Below are positions 44,338 to 58,284 of a stretch of 64,000 bases of DNA, one piece after another; positions within the stretch are counted from its first letter, which is position 1; every line of letters starts with the position of its first letter. The notes under the pieces were generated by a model that did no database searches, had not been told where the DNA came from, and saw only the letters and a program-made list of their open reading frames with translations. Source of the stretch: Halorubrum aethiopicum (GTDB lineage Archaea; Halobacteriota; Halobacteria; Halobacteriales; Haloferacaceae); NCBI RefSeq assembly GCF_001542905.1, contig NZ_LOAJ01000001.1, positions 2,728,001 through 2,792,000 on the forward strand, read 5' to 3'. Both the position numbers and the translations under genes were made by a program.

Positions 44338-44838
44338 GTGAACCGAGTCCGCATCGACGACGTGGAGAACGACGTACAGCCCGCCGCGGTGATGCGGAAG
44401 CTCACCGAGCCGCTCGGGCTCACCGACGTCGCGATCAACTACTACGAGCTCGAACCGGGCGACAGCTTCGCGTTCGCGTACCACAGCCACGAGGTACAGG
44501 AGGAGGTCTTCTGTGTCCTCTCGGGCACGGCGACCTTCGAGACCGAGGACGGCCCGGTCGAGGTCGGTCCGAACGAGATCGTCCGCTTCGGCCGCGAGGA
44601 GTTCCAGCGCGGCTGGAACCACGGGAACGAACGGGTTCGAGCCCTCGCGATCGGCGCGCCGCTGGAGTACGGGTTCCAGCCGAAACTCCGGTACTGCGAG
44701 GAGTGCGACGCCGAGACCGACACGGACCTGAACCGGATCGACGACGACGGGAAGGAGGTCGTCGTCGCCCGGTGCGTCGAGTGCGGGTTCGAGACCGGCC
44801 GCTGGTATCGCGGGTCGATGGACGGGACGGTTCCCTGA
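44338..44838 (+). CDS. Cupin-domain protein with C-terminal zinc ribbon
   Basis: The 166-residue protein starts at GTG 44338. It has a cupin barrel: YELEPGDSFAFAYHSHEVQE is motif 1 with the usual His and Glu ligands, then EVFCVLSGTATFETEDGPVE and NEIVRFGREEFQRGWNHGN. A separate C-terminal zinc ribbon follows (YCEECDAE ... RCVECGFETGRW, two CxxC pairs). The fusion suggests a cupin enzyme or sensor that also binds another protein, RNA or zinc. The frame opens upstream within tRNA-Glu but those codons are not protein-like. Confidence 0.8.
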   Translation: MNRVRIDDVENDVQPAAVMRKLTEPLGLTDVAINYYELEPGDSFAFAYHSHEVQEEVFCVLSGTATFETEDGPVEVGPNEIVRFGREEFQRGWNHGNERVRALAIGAPLEYGFQPKLRYCEECDAETDTDLNRIDDDGKEVVVARCVECGFETGRWYRGSMDGTVP

Positions 44839-44879
44839 GCCGGAACGTCAGTCCGACGGGAACCGCATCCGTCCCGACC

Positions 44880-45356
44880 TCAGCCGGTCTCGACCGCCTC
44901 CTCGAGCACCGTCTCGTCGCCGTGTCGGACCTCGACCCGGTCGGGGACCGGAGCCTCCCTGAACGCGACCGCGACCTCGTAGGGGTGCGCTTGCGCGACG
45001 TCCGGGCACGCGTCGCCCTCCCAGTCGGGGTCGTCCTCCGTCGCCAGCCGGATCAGGAGACGGGAGCGGGTCAGATCCGCCTCGACGAGGTCGATCCGGT
45101 AGCACTCGCGCGCGCCGTCGAGCAGCTGTCCCCTGACGGTGAGACGCGGCGGGTCGGCGTCGAGCGCGCGGAGCAGGACGGCTGCGTCCCGGTGGGCGGG
45201 TTCGCCCGGGTCGAACGCGCCCGTGTGCTCGTGGCGGACCGTCACCTCGGCCCCGTCGACGGTCTCGGGGACCTCACCCCACGGGGGCGTCGGACAGCCG
45301 GCGAGCGGCACGGTCGTACTCGCTGCCGCGACCGCGAGGAGGGCTCTGCGTCGCAT
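44880..45356 (-). CDS. Lipoprotein, unknown
   Basis: The 158-residue protein begins MRRRALLAVAAASTTVPLAG with lipobox PLAGC at residue 20, so it is probably a membrane-anchored lipoprotein. The mature part is small and beta-rich (AEVTVRHEHTGAFDPG, RLTVRGQLLDGARECYRIDL) with two cysteines that could form a disulfide. No family is recognised. It lies 47 bases downstream of the chemotaxis transducer on the same strand and could share its transcript. Confidence 0.65.
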   Translation of the reverse strand: MRRRALLAVAAASTTVPLAGCPTPPWGEVPETVDGAEVTVRHEHTGAFDPGEPAHRDAAVLLRALDADPPRLTVRGQLLDGARECYRIDLVEADLTRSRLLIRLATEDDPDWEGDACPDVAQAHPYEVAVAFREAPVPDRVEVRHGDETVLEEAVETG

Positions 45357-45403
45357 GCGCGGAAGGTGGACGGGACCCGAGAAGTGTCTTGTGCGGCGTC
45401 GGG

Positions 45404-47845
<2,442 letters not shown>

Positions 47846-48022
47846 TGTACCGCGGTTCTCACAGGGGGATATAAACGCACGCGGTTGGTTATCAGAACTA
47901 ATATTCGGAGTGTTCGATCCCGCCCGCGTCGGTCTCCTCGCCACCGAGCGAGCGTCCGGGTCGGAACGACGGGGTCCCGCCGGCTCCGTAACCACTATCC
48001 GCACCCCCGGCGAACCGAAGGT

Positions 48023-48340
48023 ATGGACTGGCCACACGACCCCGACGGCGAGGAGGGGAGCGAGGGCATGCGGCAGTACGGCCACGCGGTGCTCGCGAAG
48101 AAGGTCGACGAGGAGGAGGACTTCCCGCTCTCGGCGGCCGACTACGTCGAGGCGTACGGCGACCACCCGATCCGGATCGACTACGAGACGGTCGTCTCCG
48201 TCGAGGAGATCTTCGAGGGCGTCGAGAAGGAGGAGTTCGCGGACTTCGTCGAGTTCCACCAGGAGCTCGGCCGGGCGATGCGCGAGAACGGCTACTGGTT
48301 CTACGAGGGCGCGGATCAGTTCGTCGGCGGCTCGGCATAA
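48023..48340 (+). CDS. Conserved haloarchaeal protein, DUF5785-like
   Basis: The 105-residue acidic protein reads [20 protein letters not shown], then [20 protein letters not shown] and [20 protein letters not shown]. It matches the small haloarchaeal family I recall as DUF5785, without known function. It is single-copy looking, compact and mainly helical. The start is the first ATG that gives acidic coding sequence; upstream codons in the frame read as promoter DNA. Confidence 0.7.
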   Translation: MDWPHDPDGEEGSEGMRQYGHAVLAKKVDEEEDFPLSAADYVEAYGDHPIRIDYETVVSVEEIFEGVEKEEFADFVEFHQELGRAMRENGYWFYEGADQFVGGSA

Positions 48341-48470
48341 CGTCGGCAGCTCATCGAACGTCGGCGACTCGGCGTCCCGGCGACTCGTCGATTCGACGGC
48401 GGCTTCACTCGGGTCGGCGCTCGCGATCCGGCTCCGTCCCATTTAAGCCACCCCGCGGTGACCGACGGGT

Positions 48471-49526
48471 ATGAGCAGCGAACGGATAGTCGTTCTCGCC
48501 CACGAGAAGTTCCCGGACGAAGCGAAGACCGCCCTCGGCGTGATGCGCTACGGCGACCAGGCGATCGAGGCTGTCCTCGACCGCGACCGCGCCGGCGACC
48601 GCGTCGCCGACCACGACCCCACGCTGCCCGACGCGCCGATCGTCGACTCCTTCGAGGAGGCGCTCGCCGCGGCCGAAGGTGGGATAGACGCGCTCTACAT
48701 CGGAATCGCGCCGATCGGAGGCGGGTTCGACGACTCCTGGCGCGACGACGTGCGCGCCGCGATCGCGGCGGGCTGTGACGTCGTGAGCGGGCTCCACTAC
48801 TTCCTCAACGAGGACGAGGAGTTCGCGGAGCTGGCGGCCGAACACGGCGTCGAACTGCGGGACGTGCGCGAGCCGCCGGCGGACCTCGGCGTCGCGACCG
48901 GCCGCTCCGCCGACGTCGACGCCGACGTGGTGCTCACGGTCGGGACGGACTGCTCGGTCGGAAAGATGACCGCCTCCCTGGAGATCGTCGAGGCCGCCCG
49001 CGAGCGCGGGATCGACGCCGCGTTCGTCCCCACCGGCCAGACCGGGATCATGATCGCGGGCTGGGGGAACCCCATCGACCGCGTGATCTCCGATTTCACC
49101 GCCGGCGCGGTCGAGGAGATGCTCCTCGAGATCGGCGACGACCACGACCTGCTCGTCGTCGAGGGCCAGGGGACCATCGTCCACCCGGCCTACTCCGCGG
49201 TCACCTGCGGGATCCTCCACGGGTCGATGGCCGACGGGCTCGTGCTCTGTCACGCCGCCGGCCGCGAGGCGATCCACGGCTACGAGTCCTTCGAGCTCCC
49301 GCCGTTCGCCGACTACGTCGACCTCTACGAGGACCTCGCGGAGCCGGTCCACGAGACCGAGGTCGTCGCCGGCGCGGTCAACACGAAGGACGTGGCCGAC
49401 GACGACGAGGCCGGCGCGGTCGTCGACGCGTTCGGCGAGGAGGTGGGCGTTCCCGCGGCCGACCCCGTCCGACACGGGGCCGACCGGATCGTCGACGGGA
49501 TCGTCGACGAGGTGCTCGAGGGATGA
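48471..49526 (+). CDS. dgcN: DUF1611 protein, probable D-glutamate N-acetyltransferase DgcN
   Basis: The 351-residue protein begins MSSERIVVLAHEKFPDEAKT. A Rossmann-like N-domain is followed by a P-loop in VLTVGTDCSVGKMTASLEIV (about residue 160), then FVPTGQTGIMIAGWGNPID and LVVEGQGTIVHPAYSAVTCG. These are DUF1611 hallmarks; DgcN of this family N-acetylates D-glutamate in the D-glutamate utilisation route. Its TGA overlaps the ATG of the enolase-superfamily gene, as in known dgcN-dgcA pairs. A TATA-like ATTTAAGCC (about 48441-48449) is 22-30 bases upstream, so the operon transcript is probably leaderless. A role on another amino acid or dipeptide is possible. Confidence 0.78.
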   Translation: MSSERIVVLAHEKFPDEAKTALGVMRYGDQAIEAVLDRDRAGDRVADHDPTLPDAPIVDSFEEALAAAEGGIDALYIGIAPIGGGFDDSWRDDVRAAIAAGCDVVSGLHYFLNEDEEFAELAAEHGVELRDVREPPADLGVATGRSADVDADVVLTVGTDCSVGKMTASLEIVEAARERGIDAAFVPTGQTGIMIAGWGNPIDRVISDFTAGAVEEMLLEIGDDHDLLVVEGQGTIVHPAYSAVTCGILHGSMADGLVLCHAAGREAIHGYESFELPPFADYVDLYEDLAEPVHETEVVAGAVNTKDVADDDEAGAVVDAFGEEVGVPAADPVRHGADRIVDGIVDEVLEG

Positions 49527-50563
49527 GCCTCGAGGCCGCCTTCGAGCGGGTGTCGATGGAGCTCGACGAGCCGTTCACGATCTCGCGGGGCACCCAGACC
49601 GAGGCCGAGAACCTGATCGTCCGCGTGACCGACGACGCGGGGGCGACGGGCGTCGGCGGCGCGGCCCCCGCGCGACACTACGGCGAGACCGCGGACACGG
49701 TCGAGGCGGTGTTGCCCGGCCTCCTCTCGGTCGTCGAGGAGGTCGGGGACCCCCACGCGCTGACGACGATCGAGTCGCGGATGCGGGAGGTCGTTCAGGA
49801 CAACCCGGCCGCCCGCTGTGCGGTCTCGATCGCGCTCCACGACCTGGCCGCGAAGCGGCTCGGCGTCCCCCTCTACCGGCTGTGGGGCCTCGACGCGACG
49901 GCGACGCCGGACACCTCCTTCACCGTCGGGATCGACACCACGGAGCGGATCCGCGAGAAGGCCGCGGACGCCGCCGACGCCGGCTACCCGATCCTGAAGG
50001 TGAAACTCGGCGGCGACCGCGACCGCGAGATCGTCGAGACGGTCCGGGAGGCCGCGCCCAACGCGACGATCCGCGTCGACGCCAACGAGGCGTGGACGCC
50101 CCGCGAGACGGTCGAGAAGAGCGAGTGGCTCGCGGAGCTGGGCGTGGAGTTCATCGAGCAGCCCGTGCCCGCCGAGGACCCGGAGGGCCTGAAGTTCGCC
50201 TACGAGCGCTCGGCGCTGCCGATCGCCGCCGACGAGTCCTGCGTCACCGCCGCCGACATCCCGCGGATCGCCGACCGGTGTGACATCGCGAACCTGAAGC
50301 TGATGAAGACGGGCGGACTCCTGGAGGCGCGGCGGGCGATCGCGACCGCGCGCTCGCACGGCCTCGAGGTGATGCTCGGCTGTATGGTCGAGTCCAACGC
50401 CTCCATCGCGGCCGCGACCCACCTCGCGCCGCTTCTGGATTACGCCGACCTCGACGGCTCGCTTCTGCTCGCCGAGGACCCCTTCGACGGGCCGGACCTC
50501 ACGGGCGGCGCGATCCCGCTCGACGGCGTCGACCGCGCCGGGACCGGCGCAATCGAGCGCTGA
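49523..50563 (+). CDS. dgcA: Enolase-superfamily racemase/epimerase, probable N-acetyl-D-glutamate racemase DgcA
   Basis: The 346-residue protein is a muconate-lactonizing-type enolase-superfamily enzyme. The KxK base is in ILKVKLGGDRDREI (about residue 160). Metal ligands are in RVDANEAW, EFIEQPV and IAADESC, and the opposite-face lysine is in ANLKLMKTGG. The sequence resembles L-Ala-D/L-Glu epimerases, and the neighbour DgcN points to DgcA, which converts N-acetyl-D-glutamate to the L form. The ATGA overlap with dgcN means coupled translation. The true substrate could still be a dipeptide. Confidence 0.82.
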   Translation: MSLEAAFERVSMELDEPFTISRGTQTEAENLIVRVTDDAGATGVGGAAPARHYGETADTVEAVLPGLLSVVEEVGDPHALTTIESRMREVVQDNPAARCAVSIALHDLAAKRLGVPLYRLWGLDATATPDTSFTVGIDTTERIREKAADAADAGYPILKVKLGGDRDREIVETVREAAPNATIRVDANEAWTPRETVEKSEWLAELGVEFIEQPVPAEDPEGLKFAYERSALPIAADESCVTAADIPRIADRCDIANLKLMKTGGLLEARRAIATARSHGLEVMLGCMVESNASIAAATHLAPLLDYADLDGSLLLAEDPFDGPDLTGGAIPLDGVDRAGTGAIER

Positions 50564-50587
50564 GCGGTACGGAGGCGGTGCGGCGAG

Positions 50588-51775
50588 CTAACGCAGGAAC
50601 TCGATCGCGGCCCCCTGGCCGAACCCGACACACAGCGTCGCGAGGCCGCGCTCCGCGTCGCGCTTCGCCATCTCGTGGAGCAGAGTGACGGGAAGGCGCG
50701 CGCCGGAGGCCCCGAGCGGGTGACCGATCGCGATCGCGCCGCCGTTGACGTTGTAGATCTCCTCGTCGATCCCGAGCTCCCGGCGGGCGTACTCACACTG
50801 GGAGGCGAACGCCTCGTTGAGCTCGACGAGGTCGTAGTCGTCGACCGTCGTCCCCGCCCGCTCGAGCAGGTTCCGGGTCGCGGGGATCGGGCCGATCCCC
50901 ATCACCGTGGGGTCGACGCCGGCGACCGCGTTCGTCCCCACCTCCGCGAGCACGTCCAGCCCGTGGTCCTCGGCGAACGCGCGACTCGTCACGAGCGTCA
51001 GCGCCGCCCCGTCGGAGATCTGCGAGGCGTTCCCGGCGGTGACGGTCCCGTCGCCCGTGAACGCCGGCGGCAGCTCCGCGAGCTTCTCGGGGGTCGTGTC
51101 CGGGCGGATCCCCTCGTCCTCCTCGATCAGTCCCTCGTCGTCGACGGCTTCGCCGTCTGCTCGTTGCGTCTCCGACGCAACGCCGGTCTCGACGGGAACG
51201 ATCTCGTCGTCGAAGCGGCTCGACTCCGTCGCCTCGGCGGCGCGCCGGTGGCTCCGGGCGGCGTACTCGTCCTGCGCCTCGCGGCTCACGCCGTACTTCT
51301 CGGCGACCTTCTCCGCGGTCATCCCCATCTGGAGCTGGAAGACGTTGTACCGCTCCGACAGCTCCGGGTGGAGGTGCTGGTAGGAGTCGCCGTCCATCGG
51401 GACGCGGCTCATGTTCTCGACGCCGCCGGCGACGACACAGTCGCGGTTGCCCGCGGCGACCGCGTCGGCCGCGGAGATGATAGCCTGCATCGAGGAGGCG
51501 CACCACCGGTTGATCGAGGTCGCGGGCACCGACTCGCCGAGTTCGGAGAGGAGCGCGATGACGCGCGCGACGTTGTTGTCCTGTTCGGTCCGCTGCTGGG
51601 CGACCCCCCACATCAGGTCGTCGACGTGGTCGCTCGAGAGCCCCGTCTCCGCGAGGAGGTGGTCGACGAGCCGGACCGAGAGGTCCTCGCTGCGGACGTC
51701 CGCGAAGACCCCCCCGTCTCTCCCCTGTGGCGTTCGGTACGCGGCCGCGATCACCGGCGTCGTGGCGTCGGTCAT
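50588..51775 (-). CDS. Thiolase family acetyl-CoA C-acyltransferase
   Basis: The 395-residue protein has the three thiolase catalytic regions: the nucleophile Cys in INRWCASSMQAI (about residue 91), His in GGAIAIGHPLGASGAR, and the second Cys in LATLCVGFGQGAAI. It condenses two acetyl-CoA or cleaves 3-ketoacyl-CoA. No mevalonate or fatty-acid genes adjoin. Residues 205-215 are an acidic, low-complexity insertion typical of haloarchaea. It is convergent with dgcA at its 3' end (24-base gap). Confidence 0.93.
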   Translation of the reverse strand: MTDATTPVIAAAYRTPQGRDGGVFADVRSEDLSVRLVDHLLAETGLSSDHVDDLMWGVAQQRTEQDNNVARVIALLSELGESVPATSINRWCASSMQAIISAADAVAAGNRDCVVAGGVENMSRVPMDGDSYQHLHPELSERYNVFQLQMGMTAEKVAEKYGVSREAQDEYAARSHRRAAEATESSRFDDEIVPVETGVASETQRADGEAVDDEGLIEEDEGIRPDTTPEKLAELPPAFTGDGTVTAGNASQISDGAALTLVTSRAFAEDHGLDVLAEVGTNAVAGVDPTVMGIGPIPATRNLLERAGTTVDDYDLVELNEAFASQCEYARRELGIDEEIYNVNGGAIAIGHPLGASGARLPVTLLHEMAKRDAERGLATLCVGFGQGAAIEFLR

Positions 51776-51845
51776 ACCGGCACCGAGGCCCGTGACCGGC
51801 TTAAATTGGCGTGGAACCCGAAGGAATCGTTCTAGAGTTTACCGT

Positions 51846-53423
<1,578 letters not shown>

Positions 53424-53559
53424 ACCTCTCCCTCCCCGCCGCGAGGTAATTACCCTTCGCTCCGGAGCGTCCGGAGTCGGCGACCCTACGGCGACCCCGC
53501 AACGACCGCTCGATCGCGGGAAGCCAACCTTTTATCCGTCCGACGCTAACCACACGTTA

Positions 53560-54219
53560 ATGGACTCCGCGGTACTGCTCGATCTCCTCGGAAACGAGAA
53601 CCGGCGACGCATCCTCCGGCTGCTCGCCGAGAAACCCTGTTACGTCACGGAGATCTCGGAGTACCTCGGCGTGAGCCCGAAGGCCGTCATCGACCACCTC
53701 CGCAAGCTCGAGGAGGCCGGGCTGATCGAGTCGACGACGGACGACCAGCGGCGGAAGTACTTCCGGATCACCCGGAGCCTGCGGCTCGAGGTGAGCGTCT
53801 CCCCGTACGGGTTCGGCGCGAAGAGCGCGTATCCCGCCAGCAACAGCCTCGACATGTCCGGACGCTGTCCGCACCTCTCGATCGAGGCCCCCGACGGGGA
53901 CGAGCTCGGCGACGAGATCGCGGACCTCGCCGCCGAGTACGGGCGGCTCCGCGAACTCGATCGGGAGCTGTCGGTGGCCAAGCGGTGGGTCCACGGCCGG
54001 GTCGAGGACGCGCTCGCGGAGATCGACGAGCGGCTCGGCACCGAGGCGGACAGCCGGTTCTACGCCGCGGTGCTCGCCGCGCTGGCCGAGACCGACGGCT
54101 CCGTCGAGGCGGTCGTCGACGAGGTCGGCGCGCCCGAGGACGCCGTCGTCGACGCCCTCTGGCGGCTCGCCGACGTCGGCGTCGTCACCCGCGACGGCGA
54201 GCGGTTCCGGATCCGGTGA
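53560..54219 (+). CDS. ArsR-type winged-helix transcription regulator
   Basis: The 219-residue protein begins MDSAVLLDLLGNENRRRILR with an ArsR/HTH_20-type winged helix (LAEKPCYVTEISEYLGVSPK, AVIDHLRKLEEAGLIES). A beta-rich middle follows, and the C-terminal helical domain ends in another HTH-like turn (AVVDALWRLADVGVVTRDGE). The TATA box CTTTTATCC (53529-53537) is 23-31 bases upstream; the transcript is leaderless. It is divergent from gpmI, and the permease gene follows after 55 bases; either could be its target. Confidence 0.85.
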   Translation: MDSAVLLDLLGNENRRRILRLLAEKPCYVTEISEYLGVSPKAVIDHLRKLEEAGLIESTTDDQRRKYFRITRSLRLEVSVSPYGFGAKSAYPASNSLDMSGRCPHLSIEAPDGDELGDEIADLAAEYGRLRELDRELSVAKRWVHGRVEDALAEIDERLGTEADSRFYAAVLAALAETDGSVEAVVDEVGAPEDAVVDALWRLADVGVVTRDGERFRIR

Positions 54220-54274
54220 CGGCCGCGGCGGCCGCTTTCGGAAGCTTTTGACCGGCGGCCGGCGCAGTACCGAC

Positions 54275-55195
54275 GTGAGCCGTTACCGAAACCTCTCGTT
54301 GTTCCTGCTCCTCGCCGCGGTGTGGGGTTCGGCGTTCATGGCGATCAACGCCGGGTTGGCGTACTTCCCGCCGGTGCTCTTCGCCGCCCTCCGGTACGAC
54401 CTCGCGGGCGTCGTCATGCTCGCGTACGCGGCCTACGTCGTCGACGACCCGGTTCCGCGCGGCCGCGGCGAGTGGAAGCTCGTGGCCGTCGGCTCGGTGC
54501 TCCTCATCGCCGCCTACCACGCCTTCCTGTTCGTCGGCCAGACCGACCCCGAGGTGACGAGCGCGGTCGCGTCGGTCACCGTCGGCCTCTCCCCGGTGTT
54601 GACGACGGTGTTCGCGCGGGCGTTCCTCCCCTCCGAGCGCCTGACGCTCCTCGGCGTCGTCGGCCTGCTCGTCGGGCTCGCCGGCGCGGGCGTGCTGGCC
54701 GCTCCCGATCCCTCGAACCTCGCGGCGGGCGGCACCGTCGCGAAGTTCCTCGTGTTCCTCGCGGCCGCGTCGTTCGCGCTCGGCTCCGTGCTCACGCGCG
54801 CGCTCGACGTGGGCATGGAGATCGAGACCATGGAGGCGTGGTCGATGCTGTTCGGCGCGGCGATCATGCACGTCGTCGCGGTCGGGCTCGGCGAGTCGAT
54901 GGCGGCGGTCGTCTGGACGACCGACGCGCTCCTCTCGCTCGGCTACCTCGCGGTGTTCGCGAGCGGGCTCGGCTACCTCATCTACTTCCGACTGCTCGAC
55001 CGGCTCGGACCGATCGAGATCAACCTCGTCTCCTACGTCGCACCCGTCTTCGCGGCGCTCTCCGGCTGGATCGTGTTGGACGAGGGGCTCACCCCGAACA
55101 CGGTCGCCGGGTTCCTGCTCATCTGTTGCGGCTTCCTGCTCGTCAAGCGGGCGGCGATCCGCGACGAGCTCCGTCGACGGGGCGTGGTGGCGTAG
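54275..55195 (+). CDS. DMT superfamily (EamA) permease
   Basis: The 306-residue protein has two EamA repeats with about ten transmembrane helices: LFLLLAAVWGSAFMAINAGL at the start of the first and FLAAASFALGSVLTRALDVG of the second, ending FLLICCGFLLVKRAAIRDEL. It is a drug/metabolite transporter of unknown substrate. GTG 54275 is chosen because an AAGCTTTTGA-type box lies about 27-34 bases upstream. It follows the ArsR gene on the same strand and may be its regulated partner. Confidence 0.88.
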   Translation: MSRYRNLSLFLLLAAVWGSAFMAINAGLAYFPPVLFAALRYDLAGVVMLAYAAYVVDDPVPRGRGEWKLVAVGSVLLIAAYHAFLFVGQTDPEVTSAVASVTVGLSPVLTTVFARAFLPSERLTLLGVVGLLVGLAGAGVLAAPDPSNLAAGGTVAKFLVFLAAASFALGSVLTRALDVGMEIETMEAWSMLFGAAIMHVVAVGLGESMAAVVWTTDALLSLGYLAVFASGLGYLIYFRLLDRLGPIEINLVSYVAPVFAALSGWIVLDEGLTPNTVAGFLLICCGFLLVKRAAIRDELRRRGVVA

Positions 55196-55281
55196 GCGGA
55201 GCGAGCGGGCGGGTGGGACCTGCCGCGACGTTCCCCGAACCGACCCGGCAGGCCTTTGTCGCGTCCGCGTGAGTCGGGGGT

Positions 55282-55920
55282 ATGAACCGCACGGAGCTCG
55301 CCGCCCGGATCGACCACACCGTGCTCGGCCCGACGACGACGCCCGCGGACGTCGAGACGGTCCTCGAGGAGGCCACGGAGTACGGCATGAACGTCTGTAT
55401 CCCGCCGTGTTACCTCGCCGAGGCGGCCGACCACGACGCGGAGCCCAACGCGATCGCGACCGTCGTCGGGTTCCCGCACGGACAGTCGTCGATGGAGACC
55501 AAACGCGACGAGGCGGTGAACGCCTGGAACGACGGGGCCGACGAGATCGACCTCGTGATCAACGTCGGCCGGCTGAAGGCCGGCGAGGACGACGCGGTCG
55601 CGGCCGAACTCGCCGAGGTCGTCGCGGCCGTTCCGGTACCCGTGAAGGTGATCATCGAGACCGCGCTCCTGACCGACGCGGAGAAGCGCCGGGCCTGCGA
55701 GGCCGCCGTCGACGCCGACGCCGACATGGTGAAGACCTCGACCGGGTTCGCGGACGGCGGCGCGACGGTCCCCGACGTGGAGCTGATGAGCGAGTACCTC
55801 CCGGTGAAGGCCTCCGGCGGCGTCGGATCCTACGAGGAGGCGATGGCGATGGTCGAGGCCGGCGCGGAGCGGATCGGTGCCTCCTCGGGGGTCGCGATCC
55901 TCGAGGGCGCGCCGGAGTGA
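55282..55920 (+). CDS. deoC: Deoxyribose-phosphate aldolase
   Basis: The 212-residue class I aldolase begins [20 protein letters not shown], with conserved [24 protein letters not shown] and the Schiff-base lysine region [13 protein letters not shown], then [15 protein letters not shown] and [14 protein letters not shown]. It splits 2-deoxyribose-5-phosphate into glyceraldehyde-3-phosphate and acetaldehyde in nucleoside catabolism. It stands alone here and is convergent with the permease at 55933. Confidence 0.95.
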   Translation: MNRTELAARIDHTVLGPTTTPADVETVLEEATEYGMNVCIPPCYLAEAADHDAEPNAIATVVGFPHGQSSMETKRDEAVNAWNDGADEIDLVINVGRLKAGEDDAVAAELAEVVAAVPVPVKVIIETALLTDAEKRRACEAAVDADADMVKTSTGFADGGATVPDVELMSEYLPVKASGGVGSYEEAMAMVEAGAERIGASSGVAILEGAPE

Positions 55921-55932
55921 GCGACGCGGCGG

Positions 55933-58284
55933 TCAGCGGTCGCCGTCCCCGTCAGCTTCCTCGATCGAGGGCGTCGCCGGCTCGGTCTCGACGCCGACCT
56001 CCGCGTACGAGTCGTCCCGTTCCCGCGCTCCGGACCCGAACAGCCGGCCGAGGAGGCCGCGGTCGTGGCGTTTCTCGGCGATGAGGACCGAACACTCGAC
56101 GTCGTAGAGCACGTCGAGCACGAGCGAGCCGCGGACCAGCCGCGAGAGCAGCCCCTTCTCGGTCGCGCCGATAACGAGCAGCGTCGCGTCGCGGGCCGCC
56201 TCCGCGATCCGCTCTTGAACGTCGCCCGACTCGACGCGGAGCTCCGCGTCCTCGAGGCCGTTGTCCGCCGCCCACGACGTGAGGAACGCCTCGCCGGCCG
56301 CCCGGTCGTCGGCGACGTGGAGCAGCGTGACCTCGGAGTCGAACTCGATCTGGAGGGTCCGGGCGACCGCGGCCGACAGCTCCGAGTCGGGGCCGCCGGC
56401 GGTCGGGATCAGGATCCGGGAGGCGTCGAGCCCGCGGTCGCGGAACACGAGGAAGTCGCACGGCAGCGAGTGGGCGAGCTCGTCGATCGCCGATTCGGCC
56501 CGGCCGGGCGCGCCGTGGGAGTCCTCGCCCCAGCCCATCACGGTGAGGTCTGCGCCGTAGGTCCGGGCGGCGTCGAACACCTCCTCGAACACGCGGTGTG
56601 AGAGGACGACGTGGGTCTCCACGTCGACGCCGAACGTCTCCGCGTCCTCTTTGGCCTGGTCGAGCAGGTCGTGGGCCGCGTCGTGTGCGCCCCGGTCGCG
56701 GGCCGCCTCCAGCGAGGTCTGGTCGGGCACGTTCGCGATGTTGACGGCGACGACGGTGCCGTCGTGTCGCTTGGCGATCGCCGACGCGAGCGTGATCAGG
56801 TGCTCCTCCGTGCGCGGGTTCGCGATCGGCACCATCACCCGGTAGTTGCCGCCGCTGGGTTGGAGCGAGGTGGCCGCCGACACCGCCGGCTTCGGCAGTT
56901 CCTCCGAGCGGTCGAGCACCCACGACCCGAGCACGCCCCGCGACTCCACCCGACCGCGGGCGTACGCCAGGTACCAGAGCACGGCGAAGGCGACGAGGCC
57001 GAACGAGATCAGGATGATCGTCGGATCGATGTAGACGATCAGCGCGAACGAGGAGACCGCGCCGACGAGCGGGACGATCGGGTAGAGAGGAACCTCGAAG
57101 TCCGGGTCGTACCCCTCGACGCCGGACTCGCGCATCACGATGAGCGCGAGGTTGAGCAGGCCGTAGACGACGAGGTGGAGAACCGATCCCATCGTCGACA
57201 GCGACTCGACGCCGCCGGCGACGAGGAACACGAGGATGAGCCCGCCGGTGAGCGCGATCGACTTGTACGGCGTGCCGAATCGGCCGTGGATCTCGTTGAG
57301 CGTCGGCGTGACGATCTTCTCTCTACCCATCGCGAAGTTGATCCGCGACGACGAGAGGATCGACGCGTTCGCCGACGAGGCGGTCGCGAGCAGGCCGCCG
57401 ATCAGGAGCATGCCGGCACCGACCGCGCCGAGCGAGTAGCCGAACACCTCGTAGTTGCCGAACAGGAGCCTCGCGGCGTCGACGACCGCGGTCTCGTTGT
57501 TCGCGACGAGCTCGTTCGGCACCGCCGCGAGCAACACGACGAGGAACAGCGCGTAGACGACGGTGACGGTGACGACCGACCCGAGCACCGCGAGCGGGAG
57601 GTTCCGGCCGGGGTTCTTGATCTCCTCGGCGACGGAGGTGATCTGAACGAACCCCAGATACGAGACGAAGATGATCCCGGTGACGGGAAGCACCTCACCC
57701 GGCGTGCCCGGCGGCGCGATCGGCCGCAGCGACTCCATCTCGGCGTTCAACAGACCGACGACGGTGAAGACGGCGAGGATACCCAGAAGCGACATGACGA
57801 TGACGATCTGGAGGCCGCCGGTCTCCTTCGCGCCGAAGTAGTTGACGGCGATGAAAAGCAGCGCGCCGGCGAGCCCGATCACCTGTGCGGCCTCCAGCGT
57901 GAGCGGCCCGACGCCCACCGGCCCGAGGCCGACGAGCGCGTTGACGTACTCGCCGAAGCCGTACATGTAGAACGCCGAGGCGAACGCGAGCCCGAGCCAG
58001 TTCGCCCAGCCGGCGACCGAGCCGAACAGCGGCCCGAGCGCCCGGTTGACGTAGAAGTACGCGCCGCCGGACTTGGGCATCGCCGTGCCGAGTTCGGAGG
58101 CCGAAAGCGCGGTGAATAAGGCTATCACGCCGCCGAGGACGAACGTCGCCGCCGCGAGCGGCCCGGCCCGTGCGACCGCGGTTCCGGGCAGCACGAAGAT
58201 GCCGGCACCGATCATGGTGCCGATCCCGATCGTGAGCGCCGCGAGTGGGCCGAGGTCCTTCGCGAGCTCCTCGTCGCCGCTCAC
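55933..58284 (-). CDS. APC-family amino acid permease with two C-terminal universal-stress domains
   Basis: The 783-residue protein starts at GTG 58284 ([20 protein letters not shown]). The first 445 residues are a twelve-helix APC transporter ([16 protein letters not shown] is the TM1 signature). Two UspA-like domains follow, about 480-620 ([20 protein letters not shown]) and 625-755 ([20 protein letters not shown]), the second ending [20 protein letters not shown]. The Usp pair probably binds ATP or another nucleotide and regulates transport; the substrate is unknown. The GTG overlaps the TGA of a 23-codon leader frame (GTGA), suggesting coupled translation. Confidence 0.9.
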   Translation of the reverse strand: MSGDEELAKDLGPLAALTIGIGTMIGAGIFVLPGTAVARAGPLAAATFVLGGVIALFTALSASELGTAMPKSGGAYFYVNRALGPLFGSVAGWANWLGLAFASAFYMYGFGEYVNALVGLGPVGVGPLTLEAAQVIGLAGALLFIAVNYFGAKETGGLQIVIVMSLLGILAVFTVVGLLNAEMESLRPIAPPGTPGEVLPVTGIIFVSYLGFVQITSVAEEIKNPGRNLPLAVLGSVVTVTVVYALFLVVLLAAVPNELVANNETAVVDAARLLFGNYEVFGYSLGAVGAGMLLIGGLLATASSANASILSSSRINFAMGREKIVTPTLNEIHGRFGTPYKSIALTGGLILVFLVAGGVESLSTMGSVLHLVVYGLLNLALIVMRESGVEGYDPDFEVPLYPIVPLVGAVSSFALIVYIDPTIILISFGLVAFAVLWYLAYARGRVESRGVLGSWVLDRSEELPKPAVSAATSLQPSGGNYRVMVPIANPRTEEHLITLASAIAKRHDGTVVAVNIANVPDQTSLEAARDRGAHDAAHDLLDQAKEDAETFGVDVETHVVLSHRVFEEVFDAARTYGADLTVMGWGEDSHGAPGRAESAIDELAHSLPCDFLVFRDRGLDASRILIPTAGGPDSELSAAVARTLQIEFDSEVTLLHVADDRAAGEAFLTSWAADNGLEDAELRVESGDVQERIAEAARDATLLVIGATEKGLLSRLVRGSLVLDVLYDVECSVLIAEKRHDRGLLGRLFGSGARERDDSYAEVGVETEPATPSIEEADGDGDR

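Noticed and set aside
47846-48442. Extension of the chemotaxis transducer to 48442
   Set aside because: It is antisense to the DUF5785-like gene, and the TATA box is placed for the start at 47845.
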